Positions 53,823-64,000 of a DNA stretch of 64,000 bases are shown piece by piece; the stretch's first letter is position 1, and every line of letters begins with the position of its first letter. The translations under genes and the position numbers were made by a program. The DNA is from SHVO01 sp041905795 (GTDB taxonomy: Bacteria > Pseudomonadota > Alphaproteobacteria > Rhodospirillales > Rhodospirillaceae): positions 62,001 to 126,000 of the forward strand of contig JAYRKL010000001.1 of the NCBI GenBank assembly GCA_041905795.1, given 5' to 3'. The notes under the pieces were generated by a model that was given only the letters and a program-made list of their open reading frames with translations, was not told where the DNA came from and made no database searches.

Positions 53823-54275
53823 CTAACCGAGGTTGGCCTTCACCAGGCCCGAGGCCTTCGAGAAGTCCATCTGGCCGGCGTATTTTTCCTTCAGCACGGC
53901 CATGACCTTGCCCATGTCCTTGACGGATGACGCGCCGGTCTCGGCGATGGCGGCCTTGATGGCGGCGGTCGCTTCGGTTTCGTCCATCTGCTTGGGCATG
54001 AAGCTCTGGATGATGTCGATCTCTTGCTGCTCGGCCCTGGCCAGTTCCGGCCGGCCGCCCTTTTCGAACATCTCGATGCTTTCCCGGCGCTGCTTCACCA
54101 TGCCGGTCATCATTTGCAGGATATCTTCGTCGGGAATCGCGGTGACGCCCTTGGGGCGGGCGGCGATGTCCTTGTCCTTCAAGGCGGCCATGATCAGGCG
54201 GACGGTGTGCACCACCCGTTCGTTCTTGGATTTGAGGGCGTCTTTCAACGCCTCGCTGAAGCGGGTGCGCAACAT
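53823..54275 (-). CDS. GatB/YqeY domain protein
   Basis: This 150-residue protein starts MLRTRFSEALKDALKSKNE, and has RLIMAALKDKDIAARPKG, RRESIEMFEKGGRPELARAEQQEIDIIQSFMPKQ-type motifs and a C-terminal MDFSKASGLVKANLG. The fold is shared with the tRNA-binding tail of the GatB amidotransferase, but the free-standing YqeY proteins have no proven function. The ATG at 54275 was preferred to the longer frame at 54320. Position between dnaG/rpoD and the divergent carA is typical of alphaproteobacteria. Confidence 0.93.
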   Translation of the reverse strand: MLRTRFSEALKDALKSKNERVVHTVRLIMAALKDKDIAARPKGVTAIPDEDILQMMTGMVKQRRESIEMFEKGGRPELARAEQQEIDIIQSFMPKQMDETEATAAIKAAIAETGASSVKDMGKVMAVLKEKYAGQMDFSKASGLVKANLG

Positions 54276-54523
54276 TTGTGTCTCAATTCCGGGGGCGGGC
54301 CTGGGGACGGAAAGGATCAAAACTAAAGGAAACCAGGGCCATTGGCAAAAGCTTCAGCCACACCACTACATCTTGAAAAACGCCGGTTGACTCACCGGGG
54401 TGCTATGCCTAAACACCGGTCTTCAGTCACACAACTCGTGCACACGCGAAGCCGCCCGTTTCCACGCTCGGAGAAGGACGGCAAGGGCGGGTGCGAACAT
54501 AAGCTTAGGAGCGTTTCGCACCG

Positions 54524-55693
54524 ATGGCCTCCGAAACCGTGCCTGAAAAGCCCGCCGGTGCAACGGCCGTCCTGGTCTTGCACGATGGCACGGTTTTTTG
54601 GGGGCATGGTCTCGGCGCCGTCGGCAGCAACGTCGGCGAGGTGGTGTTCAACACCTCCATCACCGGCTACCAGGAAGTGCTGACCGACCTGTCCTACGCC
54701 GGGCAGATCATCACCTTCACCTTTCCCCATGTCGGCAATGTCGGCGCCAATCCGGAAGACCTGGAAAGCGTCACCCCGGCCGCCCGCGGCTGCATCATCC
54801 GCGACGAGATCACCGAGCCGTCGAACTACCGCGCCCGCCAGCACCTGGACGCCTGGCTCAAAGCGCATAATCTGCCGTGCATCGCCGGCATCGATACCCG
54901 CCGGCTGACGCGCCTGATCCGCGACCGCGGCGCCCCCAACGGCGTCATCTGCCACGACCTGAGCGGTACCTTCGATATTCCGAAGCTGCTCGCCCAGGCC
55001 AAGGCCTGGCCCGGCCTCAACGGCATGGACCTGGCCAAGGACGTCACCTGCCGCCAGACCTACGCCTGGACCCAGACCCGCTGGGACCGCGCCGCCGGCT
55101 ACGGCGACCAGGACAAGCCCAAGTTCAACGTGGTCGCCGTGGACTACGGCGCCAAGCAGAACATCCTGCGCTGCCTGGCCGACGCCGGCTGCAAGGTGAC
55201 CGTGGTGCCCGCCACCGCCACCGCCGAAGATATCCTGCGCCACCAGCCGGACGGCGTGTTCCTGTCCAACGGACCCGGCGATCCTGCGGCCACCGGCGTC
55301 TACGCGGTGCCCGAGATCCAGAAGGTCATCGCGACGGGAAAGCCCGTGTTCGGAATTTGCCTGGGCCACCAGTTGCTGGCGCTGGCCTTCGGCGCCAAGA
55401 CCTACAAGCTCGACCGCGGCCACCGCGGCGCCAACCAGCCGGTGAAAGACCTGGAGACCGGCAAGGTCGAGATCACCTCGCAGAACCACGGTTTCGCCGT
55501 CGACCGCGCCACCCTGCCCCAGACCGTGATCGAGACCCACACGTCGCTGTTCGACGGCATCGTCGAAGGCATGCGCAGCGTCGACAAGCCGGTGTTCTCG
55601 GTCCAGTACCATCCGGAGGCTTCGCCGGGCCCCCAGGACAGCCACTACCTGTTCCATCGCTTCACCAAGCTGATGCAGGAGAACAAGCGGTGA
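54524..55693 (+). CDS. carA: Carbamoyl-phosphate synthase small subunit
   Basis: CarA hydrolyses glutamine and passes ammonia to CarB for carbamoyl phosphate, used for arginine and pyrimidine synthesis. The 389-residue protein has an N-terminal domain (VLHDGTVFWGHGLGAVG, FNTSITGYQEVLTD) and a class I glutamine amidotransferase domain with nucleophile Cys279 (VFGICLGHQLLALAFG) and the His/Glu in VQYHPEASPGP. Length is normal. It is followed by carB after 167 bases that contain a cruciform element (55721-55827). Confidence 0.97.
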   Translation: MASETVPEKPAGATAVLVLHDGTVFWGHGLGAVGSNVGEVVFNTSITGYQEVLTDLSYAGQIITFTFPHVGNVGANPEDLESVTPAARGCIIRDEITEPSNYRARQHLDAWLKAHNLPCIAGIDTRRLTRLIRDRGAPNGVICHDLSGTFDIPKLLAQAKAWPGLNGMDLAKDVTCRQTYAWTQTRWDRAAGYGDQDKPKFNVVAVDYGAKQNILRCLADAGCKVTVVPATATAEDILRHQPDGVFLSNGPGDPAATGVYAVPEIQKVIATGKPVFGICLGHQLLALAFGAKTYKLDRGHRGANQPVKDLETGKVEITSQNHGFAVDRATLPQTVIETHTSLFDGIVEGMRSVDKPVFSVQYHPEASPGPQDSHYLFHRFTKLMQENKR

Positions 55694-55720
55694 GCGGTCA
55701 TTACGCCCTTTCCCCTTTTT

Positions 55721-55827
55721 GTCATTCTTGGGCCGTAGGCCCGAGACTCCAGAGGTTTGCGGTTTCTGGTTTTTCAAACCGAAAAACACAAACCTCTGGA
55801 GTCTCGCGGCTGCGCCGCAAGAATGAC
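55721..55827. repeat. 107-bp cruciform-forming palindrome between carA and carB
   Basis: GTCATTCTTG (55721-55730) pairs with CAAGAATGAC (55818-55827), and an 18-base arm at 55742-55759 is exactly complementary to 55789-55806. Between them on each side sits its own small hairpin (GGCCGTAGGCC at 55731-55741 and GCGGCTGCGCCGC at 55806-55818), and the centre is another CGGTTT/AAACCG hairpin. It looks like a non-autonomous mobile palindrome. It may reduce carA-carB cotranscription. Confidence 0.8.
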
Positions 55828-55860
55828 GAGAAAACAAAAATCGAAGTGGTGCTCTGAGTC

Positions 55861-59136
<3,276 letters not shown>

Positions 59137-59230
59137 GTTTTAAGACTTTTCCCGGGTTAACATCCGGGTGTTGGCTCTCGCCGGTCCCCGGCGGGGGCCT
59201 TCAATACTTTTAGGCGAGAGGGCCTCGGAC

Positions 59231-59704
59231 GTGGAAAAGATCCCCATGACGGCGGAAGGGCTGGAGCCGCTCAAGGAAGAGCTGCATCAGTTGAAAGCGG
59301 TCGAACGTTACGCGGTCATCAAGCAGATCGCGGAAGCGCGCGAGCACGGCGACCTTTCGGAAAACGCCGAGTACCACGCCGCCCGCGAACGCCAGAGCTT
59401 CATCGAAGGCCGCATCCTCGAGCTGGAAGACATCATCAGCCGCGCCGACGTCATCGACCTGTCCAAGCTGTCGGGCAAGACCGTGCGCTTTGGCGCCTCG
59501 GTGACCGTGGCCGACGTCGATAGCGACGAAGAGACCACCTATCAGATCGTCGGTCCCTACGAAGCCGACCTGAAGAAGCACAAGATCTCGATCCAGTCGC
59601 CGCTCGGCCGCGCCCTGATCGGTAAGACCATCGGCGACACCGCCGAAGTCACCGCACCCGGCGGCGGCAAGGCCTACGAGATCACCGGCGTAAAGTTTAA
59701 GTAG
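59231..59704 (+). CDS. greA: Transcription elongation factor GreA
   Basis: GreA rescues backtracked RNA polymerase by stimulating transcript cleavage. The 157-residue protein (GTG start) reads EKIPMTAEGLEPLKEELHQL, then EAREHGDLSENAEYHAARERQSFIEGRI; the acidic HGDLSENAEY tip acts in the polymerase secondary channel. The C-terminal FKBP-like domain ends YEITGVKFK. The GTG at 59231 follows GAGAGGG with eight bases spacing and matches the family start; frames opening at 59168 are extensions. It follows carB closely, as in many alphaproteobacteria. Confidence 0.96.
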   Translation: MEKIPMTAEGLEPLKEELHQLKAVERYAVIKQIAEAREHGDLSENAEYHAARERQSFIEGRILELEDIISRADVIDLSKLSGKTVRFGASVTVADVDSDEETTYQIVGPYEADLKKHKISIQSPLGRALIGKTIGDTAEVTAPGGGKAYEITGVKFK

Positions 59705-59722
59705 GCTGTTGTTTCCTTTGTC

Positions 59723-59745
59723 ATTGCCCGGCTTGACCGGGCAAT
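59723..59745 (+). terminator. Stem-loop after greA
   Basis: ATTGCCCGG (59723-59731) pairs with CCGGGCAAT (59737-59745) around CTTGA. It lies 18 bases after the greA stop. There is no T run, but such CCCGG...CCGGG palindromes are frequent between alphaproteobacterial genes and often end transcripts. Confidence 0.5.
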
Positions 59746-59846
59746 CCATCTAGCAGCCTTCACATTGCGATATGGATCACCCGCGTCGGGCCGGAGGCCC
59801 GCCGATTCTTGAATCGCGCGCGACGTCGGGTGATGACAGATGGTGT

Positions 59847-60089
59847 TTAAATCGGCGGCCTGGTCTTATCCGTCTTCATGCGTGCGAAGAACATGAAGGC
59901 GACGGTCAAGGTCAGCAGGACGACCGGGTACAGCACCGCGGTCGTGATGGTGCGGCCGAAAGCCCATACCAGCACCGGCCGCGTCCAAAAGATCGACAGC
60001 AAATAGGCCGCGGTGACGGCGAGGCCCTGCCAAGTGTTCGGCATGGAGCCATAGCCCTTCATCGTCGCGATAAACCACGGCTTGCCCAT
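59847..60089 (-). CDS. Small membrane protein, two helices
   Basis: I do not recognise this 80-residue protein. It has two clear hydrophobic segments (GLAVTAAYLLSIFW and TTAVLYPVVLLTLTVAFMFF) and a basic tail MKTDKTRPP. Composition and the helix pattern suggest a real membrane protein rather than a shadow frame. It starts 16 bases after the lrp-like gene on the same strand and may be translated with it. Function unknown. Confidence 0.55.
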   Translation of the reverse strand: MGKPWFIATMKGYGSMPNTWQGLAVTAAYLLSIFWTRPVLVWAFGRTITTAVLYPVVLLTLTVAFMFFARMKTDKTRPPI

Positions 60090-60105
60090 CGCGGTGATTC
60101 TGCGG

Positions 60106-60624
60106 CTATTCGGCCGGGACGGTCAGAGGCGGCTGGGCTGGCTTATCGCCGTCTACGGCAATCGGCACGCCCGGCAGGTTCTTGGCGCTGCGGATCGCCA
60201 GCGCCGATTTGACGTGAGCCACCTTGGGCGCCGCGGTCAGCTTCTCGGTGACGAAACGCTGGTAGGCGTCCCAGTCCTTGGCGACCACGCGCAAGAGGAA
60301 GTCCATCTCGCCCGCGAGCATGTGGCACTCGCGCACCTCGGGCCATTCCTTCACCAGGGTCTCGAACGCCGAGAGATCGGCTTCCGCCTGGCTGTTGAGG
60401 CCCACGTGGGCGAACACCGTGACGGTGTATCCCAAGGCCGCCTGGTCGAGCTGGGCATGATAGCCCTTGATGAACCCGGCCTCTTCGAGCGCGCGCACGC
60501 GGCGCAGGCACGGCGGCGCCGATATGCCGGCCCGGCTCGCCAGATCGACGTTGGTCATCCGCCCATCGGCTTGCAGATCGCTCAGGATCTGGCGATCGAT
60601 ACGGTCAAGTTTCACGCGCTGCAT
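60106..60624 (-). CDS. Lrp/AsnC-family transcriptional regulator
   Basis: This 172-residue regulator has the AsnC-type HTH (RIDRQILSDLQADGRMTNVDLASRAG, then SAPPCLRRVRALEEAG) and the RAM ligand domain (VRECHMLAGEMDFLLRVVAKD). Such proteins sense amino acids and usually act as octamers. The family is about 150-160 residues, so a C-terminal stretch (VPIAVDGDKPAQPPLTVPAE) is extra. It is divergent from trxB; a similar lrp/trxB arrangement occurs in other alphaproteobacteria. Targets unknown. Confidence 0.93.
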   Translation of the reverse strand: MQRVKLDRIDRQILSDLQADGRMTNVDLASRAGISAPPCLRRVRALEEAGFIKGYHAQLDQAALGYTVTVFAHVGLNSQAEADLSAFETLVKEWPEVRECHMLAGEMDFLLRVVAKDWDAYQRFVTEKLTAAPKVAHVKSALAIRSAKNLPGVPIAVDGDKPAQPPLTVPAE

Positions 60625-60906
60625 CTCGTCCCCATTTTGACCGCTGCATTTTGAAGCCGCCGGGCAATTCCCCCGAATCCCCGACTCAGCGGTCGCGAAA
60701 TATAATTACAAACCCCTGGTTGGAGGGGCAACAGCAATCGTCATAATTTTGATGAATCCTTCTCATGGTCCTCCCGGGGCCCTCCCGGGCGCCCTTATGC
60801 CCAAAGCGCATAGGAACCCGCCGTGAGTTGCGGCTGGCACATGGCGTCCGTATGTTAGCCCCTGAAACCTCCTCCTCCTTATCCGGGCAGATCGCGCACC
60901 TCTCCT

Positions 60907-61848
60907 ATGGCTCACTTGCACACCAAAGTCCTCATCCTGGGCTCCGGCCCGGCCGGCCTGACGGCTGCGATCTACGCGGCGCGGGCCAATCTCGCCCCGA
61001 TCATCGTCGCCGGCATGCAGCCGGGCGGCCAGATGACCATCACCACCGAGGTCGAGAACTACCCGGGCTTCCCCGACGTGATCCAGGGCCCCTGGCTGAT
61101 GGAGCAGTTCCAGAAGCAGGCCGAGAACGTCGGCACCAGGATCATGTCCGACCTGATCGTGAAGCTCGACCTGTCGACGCGCCCGTTCACCGCGATCGGC
61201 GATTCGGGCGACGTCTACACCGGCGACACCCTGATCATCTCAACCGGCGCCTCGGCGCGCTGGCTGGGCCTGCCGACCGAGAAGACCTTCCAGGGCTTCG
61301 GCGTGTCGGCGTGTGCGACATGCGACGGCTTCTTCTTCCGCGGCAAGGAGGTCGCCGTGGTCGGCGGCGGCAACACCGCGGTCGAGGAAGCGCTCTACCT
61401 CACCAACCACGCCACCAAGGTCACCCTGATCCACCGGCGCGACACCTTGCGCGCCGAGAAGATCCTGCAGAAGCGCCTGTTCGAGCATCCCAAGATCACC
61501 GTCATGTGGGACAGCGCCGTGGACGAGGTTCTCGGCACCACGCAACCTCTCGGCGTCACCGGCATCAAGGTCAAGAACGTCAAGACCGGCGCCGTCACCG
61601 ACCTCAAGCTCGACGGCCTGTTCGTGGCCATCGGCCATACGCCCAACACCGACCTGTTCAAGGGCGTGCTGGACATGGACGAGAACGGCTACCTGGTGAC
61701 CGCGGCCGATTCCACGCGCACCAACATTCCAGGTGTGTTCGCCGCCGGCGACGTCCAGGATCACGTTTTTCGCCAGGCGGTGACCGCCGCCGGCACCGGC
61801 TGCATGGCCGCGCTCGAGGCCGACCGGTTTCTCACGGCACACGGATAA
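60907..61848 (+). CDS. trxB: Thioredoxin reductase
   Basis: TrxB reduces thioredoxin with NADPH. The 313-residue flavoprotein has the FAD site LILGSGPAGLTAAIYAARA, the redox-active CATC at 136-139 (ACATCDGFFF), the NADPH site VAVVGGGNTAVEEALYL with HRRDTLRAEKI, and the C-terminal FAD motif GVFAAGDVQDHVFRQAVTAAGTG. Length is normal. A LysR gene follows after 38 bases. Confidence 0.97.
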   Translation: MAHLHTKVLILGSGPAGLTAAIYAARANLAPIIVAGMQPGGQMTITTEVENYPGFPDVIQGPWLMEQFQKQAENVGTRIMSDLIVKLDLSTRPFTAIGDSGDVYTGDTLIISTGASARWLGLPTEKTFQGFGVSACATCDGFFFRGKEVAVVGGGNTAVEEALYLTNHATKVTLIHRRDTLRAEKILQKRLFEHPKITVMWDSAVDEVLGTTQPLGVTGIKVKNVKTGAVTDLKLDGLFVAIGHTPNTDLFKGVLDMDENGYLVTAADSTRTNIPGVFAAGDVQDHVFRQAVTAAGTGCMAALEADRFLTAHG

Positions 61849-61873
61849 ACGCCCTACACTTAATACCAGGCAA

Positions 61874-61883
61874 GGGGGGGGGG
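61874..61883 (+). repeat. Run of ten G before the LysR start
   Basis: Ten consecutive G occupy the ribosome-site position of the following LysR gene, three bases before its ATG at 61887. Such tracts slip during replication and can alter spacing of the ribosome site. Whether it varies in this species cannot be seen. Confidence 0.6.
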
Positions 61884-61886
61884 TCG

Positions 61887-62843
61887 ATGTCATTGCGCAC
61901 CACAGGACGGCTGGACTGGGACAAGCTCCGGGTGTTCCATGCCGTCGCCGATGCCGGCAGTTTCACCCGCGCCAGCGAGACCCTGAACCTCAGCCAGTCG
62001 GCCGTCAGCCGCCAGATCAGCGCGCTCGAGGAGTCGTTGGGCGTTTCACTGTTCCACCGCCATGCCCGCGGCCTGATCCTGACCGAGCAGGGCGACCTGC
62101 TCTACAAGACCGTGCACGACGTGTTCGCCAAGCTGAACAACGTCGAGACCCTGCTGACCGAAACCAAGGAAAACGCCGAAGGCCTGCTGCGCGTCACCAC
62201 CACCGTGGCGTTCGGGTCGGTATGGCTGACCAGCCGCCTCAAGGAATTCATCCGCGCCTATCCGGGCATCGAAGTCATGCTGCGCCTCGACGACCGCGAA
62301 CTGGACCTGGCCATGCGCGAGGCCGATGTCGCCTTGCGCTTCAACGAGCCGCGCCAGCCGGACCTGATCCAGCGCCATCTCGGCTCTCTGCGTGGAAGCA
62401 TCTACGCCTCGCCCGAGTACCTGAAGGATCGCGGCACGCCGGGCACCATCGAAGAGCTGCAGCAGCATGACCTGGTGACCTTCGGCGAGGGCGTGTCTCC
62501 GGTGGCGACCATCAACTGGCTGCCGGAGCTTCTCCTCAAGAAGGGCATCTCGCCGCATGTGTCTTTGCGCGTGAATAACATCTACGGCATCTATCGCGCG
62601 GTGCAGGCCGGGATCGGCGTCGGCACCCTGCCGGAATATTTCATGCAGGAAGGCCGCGGCATCACGCGCATCCTGCCCGAGGTGGTGGGGCCGCCGCTCG
62701 ATTTCTACTTCGTCTATCCGGAAGAGCTGCGCCAGTCGGCCCGAGTCTCGGTGTTCCGGGATTTCCTGGTCAAAGAAATCGCCAAAGCCAAACTGCACAG
62801 CGCCGGACTCGACCTCAAAACCGAGCCCGCGACAGGCGCTTGA
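61887..62843 (+). CDS. LysR-type transcriptional regulator
   Basis: This 318-residue regulator has a LysR helix-turn-helix (LDWDKLRVFHAVADAGSFTRAS, then SQSAVSRQISALEESLG) and an effector domain of the ALS/CrgA-like type (LLRVTTTVAFGSVWLTSRL, VALRFNEPRQPDLIQRHLG). The ATG at 61887 follows a poly-G stretch. The much longer frame from 60765 is a shadow through trxB. The same gene often follows trxB in alphaproteobacteria. Target genes are unknown. Confidence 0.93.
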   Translation: MSLRTTGRLDWDKLRVFHAVADAGSFTRASETLNLSQSAVSRQISALEESLGVSLFHRHARGLILTEQGDLLYKTVHDVFAKLNNVETLLTETKENAEGLLRVTTTVAFGSVWLTSRLKEFIRAYPGIEVMLRLDDRELDLAMREADVALRFNEPRQPDLIQRHLGSLRGSIYASPEYLKDRGTPGTIEELQQHDLVTFGEGVSPVATINWLPELLLKKGISPHVSLRVNNIYGIYRAVQAGIGVGTLPEYFMQEGRGITRILPEVVGPPLDFYFVYPEELRQSARVSVFRDFLVKEIAKAKLHSAGLDLKTEPATGA

Positions 62844-63017
62844 GAGCCTCTGTGACGGCGGCGTGAAATCGCCACAGCCGTTAGTTGTGGCTAAGTCCTT
62901 GTTCTGTGCGGTGAATCCATAAAAGCATAGCCCGGCACAAGCTATGCACTAGACGCATAGAAGCAGGAAAAGAATTCAATGGTTTCTTGCTGCGGTGCCC
63001 AGTAACTTATCTACACA
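62844..63017. promoter_or_regulatory. Leader/promoter region of the putative small RNA
   Basis: GCATAGC (62925-62931) faces GCTATGC (62941-62947) as a perfect 7-bp palindrome, and GCATAG recurs at 62955. TTGTTC near 62900 with TAAAAG about 17 bases later, and TTGCTG with TATCTA just before 63012, are possible promoter pairs. None is proven. Confidence 0.4.
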
Positions 63018-63209
63018 TGCTGCATCGCAACACGGTCATCCCACCCCTCCCGGGAACCCGTCTTCTGGATGCAGCAGCTTCGGGCGCCAGATGGTCCTCC
63101 CCCATCTCCCGCCCACCGGTCTAAGGGCAAAAAGCCTGATGACCACGTCCGCTGGACGTTAAAGGAGCACTACCAAATCGCCCCGGGTCCTCCCCCCGGG
63201 GCGATTTTT
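63012..63209 (+). ncRNA. Putative small RNA with anti-Shine-Dalgarno loops
   Basis: The region folds into a chain of hairpins. A 9-bp stem (63018-63026 with 63068-63076) encloses CACCCCTCCC. A bulged stem at 63082-63114 has the seven-base loop TCCTCCC (63095-63101). A short ACGTCC/GGACGT hairpin follows at 63145-63159. Last is a 13-bp stem (63175-63187 with 63195-63207), again with loop TCCTCCC (63188-63194), followed by a T run, which is a rho-independent terminator. Loops complementary to ribosome sites are typical of alphaproteobacterial sRNAs such as the NfeR1/alpha-r14 and CcsR groups. The 5' end is approximate. No known family was matched by search. Confidence 0.65.
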
Positions 63210-63251
63210 ATGTGTGTTCATGGGATCGTCTGCCGTTGTGCAGTGCCAAAG

Positions 63252-63283
63252 AAAAAGCCCGCAGGCACGCCTGCGGGCTTTTT
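63252..63283. terminator. Bidirectional terminator before the aminotransferase gene
   Basis: AAAAAGCCCGCAGG (63252-63265) pairs with CCTGCGGGCTTTTT (63270-63283) around CACG, giving 14 base pairs with A and T tracts. It can terminate the minus-strand aspartate aminotransferase and any read-through from the left. Confidence 0.92.
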
Positions 63284-63306
63284 GTCGCCGGAAGCGGGCC
63301 GGACCT

Positions 63307-64000
63307 TCAGGTCAGGCTGGCGCAGAACTTCTGGATGCGGGTGCAGGCCTCGATCAGCGCCTTGTCGGAGGTGGCGTAGGACACCCGGAAATAGGGCGAA
63401 AGGCCGAAGGCCGTGCCCTGCACCACCGCCACCAGGGATTCATCCAGGAGCGCCTCGGCGAAGTCGGTATCGGTATTCAGTTTACGCCCCTTCGGCGTGG
63501 TCTTGCCGATCGCCCCGGCGCAGGACGGATAGACGTAGAACGCCCCTTCGGGGACCTGGCAGGACAGGCCCTTGGCCTCGTTCAGCATCTTTACGACGAG
63601 ATCGCGGCGGCGCTTGAAGGCCTCGTTGCGCTCCTTGAGGAAATCCAGGGGGCCATCCAGCGCGGCGACGGTGGCTGCCTGGGTGATGGACGACGGGTGC
63701 GTGGCGCTCTGGGACTGGAGCATGTTCATGGCCTTGATCAACTCCACCGGGCCGCAAGCGTAGCCCATGCGCCAGCCGGTCATGGAATAGGCCTTGGACA
63801 CGCCGTTCATGGTGAGCGTGCGGTCGAGCAGCTTGGGTTCGAGCTGGCCGATGGTGGTGAACGTGAAGCCGTCATACGTCAGGTGTTCGTACATGTCGTC
63901 GGTCATCACCCAGACGTGGGGATGCCTGAGCAGCACCGCCGCCAGCGCCTTCAGTTCGTCCGCCGTATAGGCGGCGCCGGTGGGATTGCTGGGGGAGTTC
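63307..64000 (-). CDS. Aspartate aminotransferase, C-terminal part (gene cut by window edge)
   Basis: The fragment, about 230 residues, matches Igamma-type aspartate aminotransferases: NSPSNPTGAAY at the edge, DDMYEHLTYDGFTF, the PLP lysine in MNGVSKAYSMTGWRMGYA, SATHPSSITQAA and VPEGAFYVYPSCAGAIGKTT, ending CASLT. It converts aspartate and 2-oxoglutarate to oxaloacetate and glutamate. Only the C-terminal half is in the window; the reading frame stays open to position 64000. It ends before a bidirectional terminator. Confidence 0.94.
   Translation of the reverse strand, partial: NSPSNPTGAAYTADELKALAAVLLRHPHVWVMTDDMYEHLTYDGFTFTTIGQLEPKLLDRTLTMNGVSKAYSMTGWRMGYACGPVELIKAMNMLQSQSATHPSSITQAATVAALDGPLDFLKERNEAFKRRRDLVVKMLNEAKGLSCQVPEGAFYVYPSCAGAIGKTTPKGRKLNTDTDFAEALLDESLVAVVQGTAFGLSPYFRVSYATSDKALIEACTRIQKFCASLT

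Noticed and set aside
63012..63209. 6S RNA, SRP RNA or tmRNA
   Set aside because: It lacks the 6S central bubble, the conserved SRP GGAAG core and the tmRNA tRNA-like ends. The chain of CCUCCC loops fits a regulatory RNA better.

Overview
This window looks like chromosomal DNA of a GC-rich alphaproteobacterium. The evidence is the gene set and order: rpoD, dnaG, a GatB/YqeY gene, carA, carB, greA, lrp, trxB and an aspartate aminotransferase; an alphaproteobacterial-type DnaG that lacks the usual zinc ligands; a CAU tRNA; and dispersed palindromes of alphaproteobacterial style. A TonB receptor and a DUF1552/DUF1592 cassette suggest an environmental lineage, perhaps Rhizomicrobium/Micropepsales-like, but that is a guess.

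Layout. Positions 1-9.9 kb hold a histidine-utilisation locus (hutU fragment, hutG, hutH, hutI, hutF, a sodium:solute symporter, hutC), followed by a LysR regulator and a HisC-like aminotransferase. All three divergent promoter regions here carry the same HutC-like operator. The pathway is the five-enzyme version, through HutF and HutG with N-formylglutamate. From 10 to 14.5 kb there is an MHS-type transporter, a LysR regulator and an aldehyde dehydrogenase. From 14.6 to 24.4 kb, all on the minus strand, lies a secreted/outer-membrane block: a TonB receptor, two tandem paralogous small secreted proteins, an unknown exported protein, a DUF1592/DUF1588 protein with one haem motif, a Tat-exported DUF1552 protein and a secreted-repeat protein. 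From 25 to 36.6 kb there are a DMT exporter, an amidohydrolase, a GT61 glycosyltransferase with an acyltransferase, an S9 peptidase, a flavin-reductase-like protein, and a complete polar amino acid ABC importer ending in an omega-aminotransferase.

From 36.7 to 44.8 kb is a surface-sugar cluster. RfbF and RfbG would make CDP-4-keto-6-deoxyglucose. A 3,5-epimerase-like protein, two NovU/TylCIII-type C-methyltransferases and a reductase-like SDR suggest a CDP-linked branched (C-methyl) 6-deoxyhexose, transferred by a GT61 enzyme. From 45.0 to 46.9 kb is a nitric-oxide detoxification operon (NsrR-like repressor, truncated haemoglobin, flavodoxin/ferredoxin-type reductase) behind a perfect FNR-type box and an NsrR-like palindrome. 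A GAF-nucleotide cyclase with an altered base-selecting residue follows.

The right end is housekeeping: tRNA(CAU), rpoD with an unusual histone-H1-like leader and a second possible start, dnaG, yqeY, carA, a cruciform-forming element, carB, greA, lrp, trxB, a LysR gene, a probable small RNA whose three hairpin loops carry anti-Shine-Dalgarno sequence, and a truncated aspartate aminotransferase. The most promising findings are that small RNA, the NO operon promoter, the two-start rpoD, the exported DUF1552/DUF1592 block and the branched CDP-sugar pathway.
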